Assembly: GCF_004664715.2 (NCBI RefSeq)
Contig: NC_051069.1
Span: 13,888,226-13,952,225, forward strand
From: Peromyscus leucopus
Taxonomy: Eukaryota; Chordata; Mammalia; Rodentia; Cricetidae
DNA length: 64,000 bases
Reading direction: 5' to 3'
Below the pieces are notes generated by a model. That model was not told the DNA's origin, made no database searches, and saw only the letters and a list, made by a program, of their open reading frames with translations. The translations under genes and the position numbers were made by a program. Each line of letters begins with the position of its first letter. Within the stretch, counting starts at the first letter, position 1. This document shows, piece by piece, positions 21,535-33,600 of the stretch.

Positions 21535-21725
21535 TACCCCTCTCGTTTGTGGGAGTTGGGAGAATCCTTATGTGGGTCTATAATGGTCTGACTCCCCAAT
21601 CTGGCAGCTCATCAGCATCACCTGTGGCCACTGGTCTGCAATGAATTCTACCACTACCTGATGCTGCTGAATCCACAGCCAGTGCAGGGCCCCTGAGACT
21701 GTTGTATAAAGTGCCCTGGATGATT
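21535..21725. mobile_element. MER5-like hAT-Charlie remnant
   Basis: Resembles MER5 through 'ctcatcagcatcacctg', 'tgaatccacagccagtg' and 'gggcccctgagactg'. The copy is diverged. Confidence 0.35.
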
Positions 21726-22194
21726 GGTGACTTTAATTCAGTTCGTTGGGCATTTGGAAAGCACCTTCCATAATTCACTAATTCCTTCTGTAATATCCAG
21801 GCTGCTATTTACTGCTCTGGTGAGCATCTTATTTTAACGCTGGTTTTCATCTCTGAGAATGCTTCTTTATTCTCAGACTGCTCCTTTTTTCGTAACAGGT
21901 TTTTTTCCTGTTTTCTCTCTCCAGTGTCCTCCGATATCTTCCCGAGAATACTAATTATAGTCACTTGTCTGCTTCCTCCCACCCCCCACCTTTAGTAATT
22001 TTTGTGCATGCCCAGAGTACTCACATTCTAAGACACTTTTCCTTTCTCCTGGCCTGTGGTATCAAGGCCATGAATGCTTACCATGACTGGCTACCCCAAA
22101 AGGCAACAAGCAGGGTAAAGGTTCCTGCTGAGGGGAAGGTTCTCCTCTGAAGCAAGTTCTCCACAGACATTTAGCGTGGTGGAAAGCTGTGGCT

Positions 22195-22420
22195 CCTCCA
22201 CCTTGGCTCTATATCTGAACTGCCTAGGTAGATTTTAAATCTCTGGATGCTCAGGCTACACCGAGAGCAGCAGAATCAGAACTCTCTAGAGCTGGAACCC
22301 AGGTATCAGCCTGTTGTAAAAGCTTCCAGGAGGTCCCAATGTATTTTTAAGGTTGCAGACTGCTGCTGTGACCTAAGTCAACACATCTCAAAACGCCTGT
22401 GGTGACAGTCACTGGGAGGT
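22195..22420. mobile_element. MER5-like hAT-Charlie remnant
   Basis: Shows 'agcagaatcagaactctct', 'tggaacccaggtatcagc' and 'ccaggaggtcccaatgta', the order expected for MER5. Confidence 0.45.
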
Positions 22421-22668
22421 CTCAGTGGAAAAACATAGCCCAATTCAGGATTCAGCATGGTGTGGACTCGGAGATGCAGGATTTCTAACAAGCTCTGGAA
22501 TGCGTACTTTGAATATGAAGGGCCCAAAGTAGTGAAGTACAAAATGAGGTGTCTGGGACATAGGGGCATCAGCAGGGACCTTGTTGGGAAGGCAGTCTTC
22601 AAACAGACCTCAAATTCTGCACCTTCTTCGTTACCGACTTAGGGACCTTCTGTTACCCTTGTTTCCCA

Positions 22669-22746
22669 CGTTTGTCCTGCATTCAAGTCCACAGCGTACA
22701 CAGCTGGAAGTCACCACTCGCATGTGGTGACCAAGGAACCAGTAAG
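22669..22746. repeat. Diverged duplicate segment, copy 2
   Basis: Partner of 21387-21464, 1.28 kb away in direct orientation. Confidence 0.6.
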
Positions 22747-24604
22747 TGCTCTCTTATCTCCACTGAAGTCAGAAACTCAGGAGCTGGGGCCTTGAGCCCG
22801 CTTTGTCAAGGCCCTGCTGGTTGATTGGCAGGCTTGCTTGTTTGAAAACCTAGTGGGCTTGTCTGTGAGGAAGCCTCTGAGCACTTCAAGCGGAATCGCC
22901 TGCCTCTCTACCCTGCGCCTTCTTGGCTCCCCTCTCCGTGCCCGGTCAGTGGCTCAGAGGGAAACCTATAGCTCTGCTGGGCGAGCAAGTTGCCAGGCAC
23001 ACACAAACGACTGTCTCTGGGCCTGGCTTTGCTAGGCCACTGAGGATGTTTCAGTGTCTGCTTCAATGTCCCAATTGAAGCAGTTTTGGTAATTTCGATG
23101 CCTTGGGCTATTTCTACCAGGTTAATTACCTGTATAGAAGCTTTGCATGATTAATTCAGGTGGATACCATCTTGGAAGTCCCACAGAACCCTATAATTAT
23201 GTGTGAAATACACATTTAATTTAAGCACAGGGGTAAAGATCACCCTGCTGATACTCCTGGGCCTCAGGGTGTGCAGAGCAGATTTTGAACAGGCCATAAG
23301 AGCTGCTCCCTTCCAGGCCTGTGCCACGGCCATCTGGTGCTGGGACAAAGCTTCAGCTTTCCGGATTCCCAAGTCAGTTTTGACAGCATCCGATGAAGTG
23401 TTAATTCTGCCAGTTTTCCTAAGCTCAGGAGACAGCAGAGTCTCTGTCAATACCCTTTAGCAGAGATCTACTTGGACTTGGAATAAATTGATCACCAAAT
23501 CAGCAAATGAAAAGTAATGTTTCTTCAAAATATGTTTTGGGGTTCTGAACTATCAGAATCATGTTTGTCTCTTGTTTCGGGTTTTTCCGAAACTGGATCT
23601 CTCGGAATATGTTTGCTTTTCAAATAATGCATTTTAACATTCCCCGCTATATTAAACAAATGGAGAAATTTTAGTTCAGGAATTTTCTCTTTTCCTCTGT
23701 CCTAGCCAAGCATTTCAAACGATTTGGCTTTGGCTTCAGTGTTCCTTTGGAGAGTAGTTTTTTTTTTTTTTTTTTTTTTCTTTTCTGGCCTAGGGGGGGA
23801 AAAAATCAAAAACCTAAAGTACTAAAGAACAGCTAAAGCGCCTCCATCTTGTCCACCCTGCTCCTGGGTATGAAAAGTGAAATCAAAACAGCTCAAGAGG
23901 CCAGCCCTGGCTGGCTGAAAACACTTCTTTTTGGGGCAGGCGCCCTACCAGAGCTTCCTCTCCACTGCTGGTTCCCGGGATGAGCTGGAAAGGGGCCAGG
24001 CTTCGGCACCTCCTTGCTTTTGATTGCTGTTTATCCCCTGAAACATGATTGTCTATAATTATGTATAATCTCTCCCTGTTTACTCCTCTCCACCGAAGCC
24101 TGCCTGTGGTGCAATTGTGTCTCCCTCTGCTCCGCCTGGGCACCAAGGAAAATGCTTCCTGGTTTTTCCAACTTCGGGGTTTTTCATTTTCTTTCCTTTC
24201 TTTTCTTTCTTTTAGCAATAAAGGCATTAGGTCTCCATTTATCCTTTCCTTCTCCAAACCCAACATTCTGGCAATTCCCGAACTGATTCATCCAACGAGA
24301 GTGAGTGCCAAGCACTGTGCTAAGTGCCTTGGCAGAGTTCAAAGTGAAACCCACAAGAACCCTGCTCCTCGCTTCCCAGAATAAGTGTCTCTTTATATAA
24401 AATGTGAGATAACTTATAGGAAGACAGTGCAATTCTGAGCAGAATGGGAAGATACACTTACTTCACAGATCAGTTTTTTTCTCTCTTAATTTGCTCACTT
24501 AATTTCTATTCCTTGAATTAAACAGTTTATTACAAGAAAGGGTTCAAGATCATTCTATTTGGTCTTGCAAACATCAGTCCAACCATACTCTTTTATTTCT
24601 AAAG
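22747..24604. other. Unique sequence, possible conserved noncoding DNA
   Basis: No interspersed repeat apart from T22 at 23758-23779 and a short MIR-like piece near 24290-24350 (gccaagcactgtgctaag). Homeodomain-type words cluster at 23120-23160 (ggttaattacctg, gcatgattaattcagg). The open frame at 23203-23460 starts with GTG and is not credible. Confidence 0.35.
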
Positions 24605-24605
24605 A

Positions 24606-24655
<50 letters not shown>
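24605..24655. repeat. (AG)n microsatellite
   Basis: About 50 bp of AG dinucleotides. Confidence 0.97.
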
Positions 24656-24656
<1 letters not shown>

Positions 24657-25187
24657 ATCTCTATGCAAGGCAGATTCATACAACCAGAGCAGGCATGTGA
24701 AGACATGTGGTTACCCACGGTTTGATGCCTCCATAGGAACTCTTGGAGATTTTCATTTTGTACTAGATTCCATGAATTATGTAGCCTTTCCTGTACATCC
24801 CCCCCCCCCCCCCAACATACATTCCCAGGGCATTCTCATCCAGCTTTGATCAATGGGAACTCTTCCGGGATCTGATGGCATGGGTGTGTGGAGGGGGGGC
24901 GTTTGTGTGTTCATGTGCTAATGACTTTTGTGGCATTCCTCCAACCTGGGTTTAGATTTCCTTAACATGCTATTAATCTTGTCAAGTTTCAGTGGTGCTC
25001 TTCTGCATCAGAGCTGACCCCTAGAAACATCCTGGCAGTGCACCACCTCTCAGGCTCTGGCCCTCTTTTCAAGGCATGCCACTACTCAGGGATACCTGTT
25101 TTCCTTATGGAGGAAACTGCTAATTTCTGATTGAATTGAGAGGGCAGCATGTAAATTAGCTAGCACTTCCAAGGGGTAGTGTTTGGG
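24656..25187. other. Unique sequence
   Basis: Only a C14-15 homopolymer near 24800-24814 stands out. Confidence 0.4.
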
Positions 25188-25290
25188 CTGTAGTTATAGC
25201 TCAGCACTAGGGGACCTGCCCAGCATCTATCTGCAAGACCCTGGGCCCAATCCCCAGCAGCACAGACAACGACCAAAAATACCAACACAT
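25188..25290 (+). repeat. ID-like SINE
   Basis: Shows 'gggctgtagttatagctcag' and 'ccctgggcccaatcccc', a degraded tRNA-Ala-derived ID unit. Confidence 0.6.
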
Positions 25291-25334
25291 AGACCGTTCA
25301 TGGCCCACAGGAAGAGAGGAGCTTGTTTGTCAAA

Positions 25335-25612
25335 TCACCAGCCACAGGCTGAGTAGGTGGTTCAGTTGTTGAGGGGCACACATGAGGAGATGAGTTCAGA
25401 TCCCCCAGCACCCACATAAAAAGCCAGGGACAGAGGCACACACCTGTAGTCCCAGCACTGGGAAGGCGGAGACGAGAGGCTCTGGAGCACACTGGCCAGC
25501 CAGTCTAGAGCCTGTGCCTCCGAAAGGAAGATGTACAGGAATCAAGAAGCACACCCAGTCTCTGCCTCTGGCCTCCACGCCTGTGCACACATTCACACAT
25601 ACAGAAGAAGAA
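25335..25612 (+). repeat. B4-type SINE
   Basis: Shows 'ccccagcacccacataaaaa', 'gtagtcccagcactggg' and 'ggccagccagtctag', then the 'tctggcctccacgcctgtg' tail block. Confidence 0.7.
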
Positions 25613-27805
25613 AAGAAAGGATGGAGGAGAAGGCCTCCCCGTTAGACTGGGAAGAGTCTCAGCCCCTTCTCTCAGGATGGCTCTGGCAGAGAAGGAGCCC
25701 GAGGCTGTCTACACAGCCTAGAAGGTGATTGAGAATAGGGCTTTTTTCCTTGGACACACCCTTCTGAGCTGCCTTACAACATCCACTTTGTATTTGGTGT
25801 GGCAAATACTGGCAAAGGAATAAATTTTTTAAAAGAGCAAAATCTTAAAAGGCAGAGCTTTTTTAAAAAAAAAAAAAAAAAAAAGCCTGGAAGAAATTCC
25901 ACCCAAATGTTCTTGGCTTGATTTTGGATGGAAGGGTGGTGATTGCGAATTCTCCCTCTTCTTATTACTTCTGGTTCTTCCAAAAAAATTTTACAGACAT
26001 GCTTTGTACTTCTTTTATTTTTTTAAGTCTATTTAGCATCTATTTAAAATGAAAGGCTTGGGACTTAAAAATATAGAGATCCATGCATCCATTTAAGCAC
26101 GGTCATTTGCCTCAGCTAGCTTAGAGCTGTTCCATCAGCTTCTAAGCCTTGAAGAAGACGGTAGACCATTTGATTCTGGCTTCTCACTCGATGTGTTTAA
26201 ATCTTAGGAGACATTTGCATGCAGGCAGGAACGTGAGGTCATGGCTGGGAGAATTCATTTGTACCTGCAGAGCATTCCCACCTGACTCTCCACTCGTGCC
26301 TCATTTTCCAGAGTGGAGGGAATTAAGAGCCCTAAGAAGCTGGCCGTAGTATCAGATCTCAGAGAGGCACAGATGTCCTCCCCAGAAAGAGTCCTCACTC
26401 TCACACGGGCAACAGAGTTGTGAGGACTTATGTTATAAATTACCTGGCATGTGCGAGTAACAATGTTGGCAAGAAAGACTTTCAACCTTTTTTTTTTTCC
26501 CCAAGAAGTGCTATGACTCTTTCAAGTACCAATTATAAATTTCCAAACCCCAGACGTTTAGGTGCCAGGCTGAAACAGGGCCTGCTCCTGCTAAGACTTG
26601 TAGTAAATTGCAACAGTGTGGAATGGGTGGTTTGTTTCCCAGAGTTCAGGCAGGGACTGCAACTGCCTGTGGCTTCTCTTCCCAGAAGCTTCGTCTTCTA
26701 TGATCCTCTTAGCAACTGCAAGATGGGAAATAGTTTTCACGGCCTCCCAGAAGATGCTGGCCAGAGGAGTGACCGTCAGTAGATGGAACTCAGGCCTGTG
26801 GGCTCAGGCTCATCAATAAAAAAGTAACTGCTTAACGTGCCTCCCAGCCAGGAGAAGAATATCAATGAGTGTTGTGTTCTTCCAAAGGTCTCTAATCTCA
26901 GGCACAGGGGATGATGCATATGTATGTATTAAATTTATCTATAAAGAGTCAGGACTTGTGGCTGTCCCTTTATGGCTTAGTCAAACTGTGTGCAGCATTG
27001 GAAGTTTTCTGACTTCACAGATAAGGCCTTGTTTGAGACAAGGTCCCTGGGCTGTCATGAAGAGACACACGCAGTAGGAGGAAAATGGCAAAACCACCTC
27101 ATGGTGGTGGGTGGTGTATGATTTTGGGTAAATGCCAACATTTGAGTGTTTAATACATGTATAAACCTGTATGTTTATGTCACTGCCAGACACTTAGAGA
27201 GACAACACTTGCATTTAAGTGATTAAATATATCTGCGTTTTACTGGTTCTGGATAGTGTAGCATATCGAAGGAGAGCTGGGCAGTCAACAAGGAGTAGGC
27301 TGCAAATAAGGGAAGGATGTGCAGCCTCTGCAGGGTGGGGGTCGGGAGGTCCTGGGCCTGAAAGCAATTAGCCATCAGCCTCCAGAGCCAAAAACGGCTG
27401 CTGGCTTTTCTAAACACAAGTCGAGGGGCAGATCCAGAAATACAACACAGCTCCCTAAGGCTTGGTATCAAGACCCACAGTTCAAAGCAAAAGGAAATAA
27501 AGTCAGGACCTCTCTACTCCTAAATAAGGTCTCTCAAATTAAAGAGAAGGCCTTGTTTTCATCCTAACACATTTTAGAGTTTCCTCAAGCAGTTAAGTAG
27601 GAGACTAGTGAACAGCGGAGAGATGGAGTCTTCCTAGTATGCTAGGCAAGAAAGCACACCACGGATTAGACACGACTCAGAACCACTGGACAGAGGAACT
27701 AACCCACCCGGAACACGTTCCTTTAGTGGAAAAGCTTCAAAACCATAAAAAAAGTTTAAGGCAATGTGGTCATCCTTTCGAGAGGCCTCCATAAAAGCTA
27801 CAGCT
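25613..27805. other. Unique sequence
   Basis: About 2.2 kb without a recognised repeat apart from a short A tract near 25863-25883. Frames at 26420-26782 and 27319-27567 are chance-sized and unlike any protein I know. Confidence 0.4.
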
Positions 27806-28005
27806 CCAAGCGGCTGAAGAGATGGCTCAGCGGTTAAAAGCACTGGCTGTTTTTATATGAGATGGGAGTTCAGTTCCCTGCACCTACACAGTGGTTCACA
27901 ACCTTCTGTAACTCCAGGTCCAGAGGATCAGGAATCTTCTGATGGGCCGACTGGGGCACTGAATGCACATGGTGCCCAGGCATACATGTAGGCAAAACGC
28001 CTATT
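27806..28005 (+). repeat. B2 SINE
   Basis: Shows 'ctgaagagatggctcagcgg', 'agcactggctgtttttat' and 'gtggttcacaaccttctg', ending 'ggcaaaacgcctattg'. Confidence 0.75.
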
Positions 28006-28422
28006 GTTTTAAAGCTGTGACTCGAACTATGTGGGGTCCAGGGCAGGGCAGGGCGGAAGGCAATGGCAGACTGTCTGCAGCACCAGGGGCGGGGCCAACC
28101 CAAGAGCAGGTCTCAGGAGGCTTCAGGCTTTGTCAGTTAGTGGAAGCGGCAGCTGGAGACATCAGGAGATCCAGGGCTATGTGGAGAAGGGTGACAGCTT
28201 CTGTACAGCCGATTGCTGAGGTGCGCACTTGCAGGCTATACTACAAAAGGAGGGGGTAGTGACATCACAAAGACCATAGCTAAATGACTACTTCCTGAGC
28301 GGGGCTCAGTTAATCCATGTGAGCCTGTTTCCTTGTCATTGAACTGCACAATTAAACCCACCTGACAGGGACATTTGGAGAGTTTATCAAAATAGTGGCA
28401 AAGTAGACACTCAAAAGCTGCT
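28006..28422. other. Unique, locally G-rich sequence
   Basis: A GC-richer stretch (28035-28100, with 'ggggcggggccaaccc', an SP1-type word) and no recognised repeat. No CpG island. Confidence 0.35.
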
Positions 28423-28500
28423 TTCTTCTTCTTCTTCTTCTTCTTCTTCTTCTTCTTCTTCTTCTTCTTCTTCTTCTTCTTCTTCTTCTTCTTCTTCTTC
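28423..28500. repeat. (TTC)26 tract
   Basis: Seventy-eight bp of perfect TTC on +, the complement of the AAG tract at 16524-16607 and hence in opposite orientation. Confidence 0.98.
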
Positions 28501-29263
28501 TTTCCTATTTAATATTGATTTGAGTCACTGACTCTTTGTCCACCTTGTTGGGTTTTTTTTTTTCTTTCATTTTGATTCACTTTGTCTTTCAAAGTGATGG
28601 AGGCTAAAAGTGTAATCCACCTGCCTTATTCCTGTCCGTGATCTCAGGTCTTATTCCTCTTTCCATTGATCGTCGAATGTGTTTGGGCATGCCTGATGCC
28701 ACCGAATGCTTGATGCCACCAAATGCCACCGAATGCCTGATGCCACTAAATGCCACCAGTAGATCAGTAGAGCCTTGCGGTGGCGGCTTTGACCTGAATC
28801 TCCCCTCTACAGAATGTTCTTCAAGCTCTGTTTCTCTCATGGCAAGCCACTTGTTATTTTAAATTGAATTATTGTCATTCTTCGCCTTAATAAGTCTCAC
28901 ATTTCCTACAGCCTTTGAGAAATTATCCCGCTTAGTGTCTGCTGACCACACTCTTGGACCAAAGACAACTGACTTTGTTCATGTAATCAGTAACTTTGGG
29001 ATCAGTACGTTGTTTTGAAGACAGACCCAAACTAGGTCAGACTTGTTATCCAGAGCTAAAATCAACACAGGGTATTGAAAAGGAGTAATTGACAAATAAA
29101 TAAATATAAAGATAATAAAAAGTTGTTTGAGACAGGTTGTCTTTATTAGCTAATATAGTCTCATGGCTCAAAAGCCAAAACACTGTAGAAGGTTAGAGGG
29201 TGAATGATCTCTCTTCCATTTTTATCATCTTATTCTCTGTCTTCTTTCCCCTCAAGGAACATG
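28501..29263. other. Unique sequence with short tandem array
   Basis: An imperfect array at 28690-28757 repeats 'tgatgccaccgaatgc'-like words. The rest shows nothing recognised. Confidence 0.45.
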
Positions 29264-29476
29264 GAGCTAGGGAAGTGGCTCAGCTGGTAACTGCTGCAGG
29301 AGCCTGGGGACACAGGTTCAGATCCTAGCACTTAACAACAAGAATGGCACAGAAAAGCTAGCGTGGCAGCCTGTGCCTGCAGCCCCAGTGCTGGAGGATC
29401 CAGGAGGACTGCTGGCCAGACAGCTAGGTAAAACACAGCTCCAGGTTCAGTCAGAGACCTTGTCTCAAAACTCTGG
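29264..29476 (+). repeat. B4-type SINE
   Basis: Shows 'ctagggaagtggctcagc', 'tgcagccccagtgctgg' and 'cagagaccttgtctcaaaac'. Confidence 0.6.
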
Positions 29477-29666
29477 TACCTGCACATGTACGAAGATGAT
29501 GACGGGTCCCCAAGTCATTACAGCATTGCTATAATGGAGAAAACACTCAGTGGCGCCTCTGGCCTCTAAGGTTTTCACTATTTTGCACTTCCTTCCAGTT
29601 GTCCTTATGCTAACACAAGTGCATACTTTGAGTTTGTCTGTTTCTTACTCCACGGAAACACACCAG

Positions 29667-29876
29667 GATCCTGTAAGATGACTCAGCAGGCAAAGGTGCC
29701 TGCTGCCAAACCCAACAACTTGACTTTGAGTCCTACACCCCACATGTTAGAAGAGGACCAACTCCTGCAGGGTGCCCTCTGATTCCACACGCATGCTATG
29801 ACGTGTACATGCTTCATCTCCCAACACACCTGCACATGCAAACAAAATAAATAAATCAAATGTTAAAAAAAAAAAG
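29667..29876 (+). repeat. B3-type SINE
   Basis: Shows 'gatgactcagcaggcaaag', 'ccccacatgttagaagagg' and an A-rich tail of AAATAAAT and A11. Confidence 0.7.
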
Positions 29877-30423
29877 GTCAACAAACTGTATACAGGTCTA
29901 CACCTTGTTCTTTCACTTGGCAGTATGCACTGCCCTGTATAGTCTAACAAATCCATATACAGGGAGATCCCTTGTATTCTCCCTCATTTTGCAAGGCCAT
30001 AATATTCTATTGTGTGCATTTACTCCAGTCCCCCCAGATTTCAAGTGATAGACACTTGAGTGGTTGCCCATCTGCCAACACAGCAATGCTGCAATGACTT
30101 GGGGACCCTTCATCGGTGTACATGCGCAGGTGAATCTGCAGCGGGAGTCCCCAGGAGCAGGCTTGTTGCTTAGGAATCGGCTTTTGTGTTTTAACAGGCA
30201 TCATCAACAGGGCGGTGGCATTAGGAACTCCCACCCATAGTGTGTGCAAGGGAATGCCCGCTTTCCCACAGCCTCACAACACTATCTGCCATTAAATGTT
30301 TGGATGGTTGCCAATCAGATACGTAAATATCTGTATCTCAGCATCATCAGCACACTGTCTCATTGCCTTTCTCTTAGGAGTTAGAGTGAGATCTTATCAT
30401 GTACTTAAAAAAAAAAATCAGAG

Positions 30424-30598
30424 GCCAGCAAGATGGCTCAGTGGGTAAGGGTATTTATTGCCAAACCTGATGACCTGAGTTCAATTCCCAGAATCCCACA
30501 TGGTAGAAGGAGAGAACTTATTCCCAGAAGCTGTCCTCTGATTTTCACATGTGTTGTGGCACATATAAAACACACACACACATAAATAAATGTAATTT
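30424..30598 (+). repeat. B3-type SINE
   Basis: Shows 'agcaagatggctcagtggg', 'cctgatgacctgagttcaat' and 'agctgtcctctgattttc', then a CA/ATAAAT tail. Confidence 0.8.
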
Positions 30599-30735
30599 TT
30601 TTGAGACAGGGCTACACAGTCCTGGCTGACCTGGAACTCACTATGTAAACCAGGCTACCCTCAAACTCACATCAATCCACCTGCCTCTACCTCCTAAGTG
30701 CTGGGATTAAAGGTGTGTGCCACCATGCCCAGCTA
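30599..30735 (-). repeat. B1 SINE
   Basis: The + strand reads 'tttgagacagggctacacag', 'aaccaggctaccctcaaac' and 'gggattaaaggtgtgtgcc'. Confidence 0.85.
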
Positions 30736-30769
30736 ATATCAATTGCTTCTTTTTTAAAATTTAATTTAA

Positions 30770-30918
30770 TTTGTTTGTCTGTTTTTGAAGCAGGATCTCT
30801 CTGTGTTAAGTCCTGGAACTTGATATATAGACCAGGCTGGCCTCAAATTCACAGAGATCCTCCTGCCTCTCTCTCCCAAGTACTGGAATTAAAAGCATGT
30901 ACCACCACTCCTGGCCAA
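30770..30918 (-). repeat. B1 SINE
   Basis: The + strand reads 'gaagcaggatctctctgtg', 'agaccaggctggcctc' and 'actggaattaaaagcatg'. More diverged than its neighbour. Confidence 0.8.
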
Positions 30919-31196
30919 TTTTTTTTTTTCATTATTTATGGTTTTTTTTCCTCCCTCTCTGTGGCTAATCCATGTCCTTTGCTTAATTTTCTTTTAAGTC
31001 CTGGGTCTTTATCTTATCAACTTCTATTTCTGTTTAGATAATCAAGAATTAGTCCTTTTATTGAGTTAATTTCCTTCCATTTTTAAAAATCATTTGTCTT
31101 CTGCTCTTTTTATGTAATTGAGTTTATCAGTCTTCAATTCTGACTTTTTGACTTTGAATCATTCAGAAGGCTTTCTCTACCTCTGTGCTATAAAAG

Positions 31197-31198
<2 letters not shown>

Positions 31199-31241
<43 letters not shown>
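31199..31241. repeat. (CA)n microsatellite
   Basis: About 42 bp of CA dinucleotides within the L1. Confidence 0.95.
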
Positions 31242-31243
<2 letters not shown>

Positions 31244-31279
31244 CCTTACTCTATGTATTGTTTCCCTAAGTTCCTTGTT

Positions 31280-31432
31280 TACTTACTTATGCAGTGGGAG
31301 AGCAATGCCACAGTATTCATGGAGAGGTCAGAGGACAACTTGGGGAGTTGATTCTCTCCTTCTGCCATGTGAGCTGTGGGGACTGAACTCAGGACATCAA
31401 GCTTTACCCACTGATCCATCTCAATGGCCCCT
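31280..31432 (-). repeat. B3-type SINE
   Basis: The + strand reads 'aggtcagaggacaacttgg', 'actgaactcaggacatc' and 'ccactgatccatctcaatgg'. Confidence 0.7.
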
Positions 31433-31660
31433 ATAAAAGCATTTCTTTGACAACATCTAGGTGACCCATATGCTGTTTGTCCTGGCATGCCATGTGAGGG
31501 ACAGGTTCAGAATGACCTTCCTAAAGATGGCTCCACACTTGACCCAATACCAATTATTTCTCTACCTGTTTAACATCAATTCTCTCTAATACTGACCACA
31601 CTTATATGTGGTTGGGCCTATTTCTGTAAAGTCTGTTCTGTTTTATTCAACCCTGGATGT

Positions 31661-32251
31661 ATCAAGAAGTGACGAAGAATGTGGGTTTAGAATCATCTGT
31701 CTCCATTAAAATCAAATGTGTCACATGCTGTGTGTAACCTGGAATCTATAAAGTAGAGTCAAGCAGACTCTCACTGTGACGGGCACCTAGGCACACTTAG
31801 TGTCAGCCTGAGAACCATGATGCTCATGTGGGACCAGCTGCTAGAGACATATTGCACATTTCTCTCTCTTGGCTAGTGCCTTCATGAGAACACTGCTATG
31901 CATAACAGAGCTTCTCTTAGAACTGGCAAAGTATGTCCATACCAGCAGAGTCTTTTACTATGTGAGAGGTGCCCAGTGAGCAATACAAATATTCTAAACC
32001 CTCGTGGAAATGGCAGCTTCTCCCAGGTTCTCACCAACAGTCTCAGGTCTGAGACGTTGTGGATCTGGTGTATGTGTATGTCCCATTGACATTAGGCTCT
32101 CCTTTCTCATAAGCCCCAACGAATGCCTTCCATTCTCTTTCACGCTGAACCATCATATAAATCAATTCCTTACTGTGGCCTTGACCTTCCATTTATCAGG
32201 CACTTTTAAGTAGGTCTGAATCTCATCTCAGGCCCAGAATAACACATGCAT
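31661..32251. other. Unique sequence
   Basis: No recognised repeat or exon-like structure. Confidence 0.35.
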
Positions 32252-32333
<82 letters not shown>

Positions 32334-32344
32334 TCACACACACA
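32252..32344. repeat. (CT)n(CA)n compound microsatellite
   Basis: CT for about 59 bp (32252-32310), then CA for about 34 bp, then a short (AAAT)n stretch. Confidence 0.97.
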
Positions 32345-32615
32345 AACCATAAATAAGTAAATAAATAAACAAACAAATAAATATCAGAGAGCCGTGGCTC
32401 TGAAAATGTGAAGGAATACATGTTAAGGGATTGAGGGAGAGGCCATTTGCAACACACAAAGCTCTGAGACAATATAACGGTGACGAGTTAGGAATCCAGT
32501 CTCACTAAATGTTCATACATTCAGCCACCTACCCATGTTTATGAAAATCTCTTGTGGAGCTGAGCTTTATGGAGGACAGTCAAAGGAAGGGGTACTTTAG
32601 TATCTGGGTACTTTC

Positions 32616-32800
32616 GATTTATTTATTTATTTACTTACTTATTTATTGATTTATATTTGGGAATAACATGTGGGCCACAGTGTGTTGGGGGAAGTTGGAT
32701 GACAACTTTCTCTCTTTTACTATGCAGGTCCCAGAGATCAAACTCAAGTCCTTAGGCTTGGTTGCAAGCTTCTGAACCTGCTGAGCCATCTTGCTAGCCT
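32616..32800 (-). repeat. B3-type SINE
   Basis: The + strand begins with a (TTTA)n tail and contains 'gttggatgacaactttctc' and 'gctgagccatcttgctagc'. Confidence 0.7.
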
Positions 32801-33387
32801 AATTTGAGTATTTTAATTTCACAGAGGTTCCAGTTTGGTATATGTACAGACTACACCAACAGGCCAAAGAGAAGCTAATCCAGGATCCTGGCCTTCAGGG
32901 ATATCAGGCCTGCAGCAGTGGATGACCAGAGACCTGTGTGTGAGCAAGGACTGTTAGTGTGTGGTTGATGATAACAGCAGAGCATCTTCTAAACATCCCC
33001 AAATACCAAAGCAATTTAAAAAAAATACAAGTAAACCAACTTTATAGAAAGAAGTACATGGGTGAGGCCTCTTGCAAATGACTGATCAATTTGGGCCAAG
33101 TCAATGAAAACAGCCCTCTTTAGTAGACCAAGCACATAAAATGCAGGTAAACATTTACTCTCTTTTAATCCCTGAGATGCAGTCTCATGACTCTCCCCGG
33201 TTTCAGCCATTCAGCAACTTCAAGGGCACAAAAGTGTCACTGGAATCCTGGAGCCCAAATGGCCCACATAGCCTTGAGGGCGGAAGAGGAGTTAAGTGAG
33301 TTTCCCCTCATCCAGAATCTCTCATGGTGCATGGGCTTTATTATGCAACTTGGGTGGAAATCAATAACCCACAGCATCTGGTGCTAG
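32801..33387. other. Unique sequence
   Basis: No recognised repeat or exon-like structure. Confidence 0.35.
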
Positions 33388-33600
33388 TTGAGTCCTTGTT
33401 ATGGGCCAAGCACTGTGCAGATGTGTTTGATGGGGGAGAGTTCCTTTAACCCTCACAGCGGCGGTTTGAGGCAAGCTCCACTAGACTCCCTTTTCATGAA
33501 TGAGGAAACCTGGCTTTCCCAAGGTCCCAGAGCTACCAAGTGGCAAAACCGAAACTGGAATCTGCCAGAGTCCACACTCAACCTCTGCATCAGTGAGCTC
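33388..33600 (-). repeat. MIR SINE
   Basis: The + strand reads as reverse MIR: 'gggccaagcactgtgcag', 'ttaaccctcacagcgg', 'catgaatgaggaaacctgg', 'cccagagctaccaagtggc'. An ancient mammalian element in good order. Confidence 0.8.

Larger units (their letters stand above)
29878..31660 (-). repeat. L1 (old) ORF2 and 3' region, interrupted
   Basis: The + strand shows reverse-complement L1 blocks: 'ccataatattctattgtgtg', 'aggaactcccacccatag', 'gtcctttgcttaattttct' and 'acccaataccaattatttc'. SINEs at 30424-30918 and 31280-31432 and a CA tract split it. No frame survives. Confidence 0.7.

Noticed and set aside
23203..23460. Small secreted-looking protein (hydrophobic N terminus)
   Set aside because: The frame opens with GTG, not ATG, and an overlapping antisense frame of similar size shows that the region simply has few stops.
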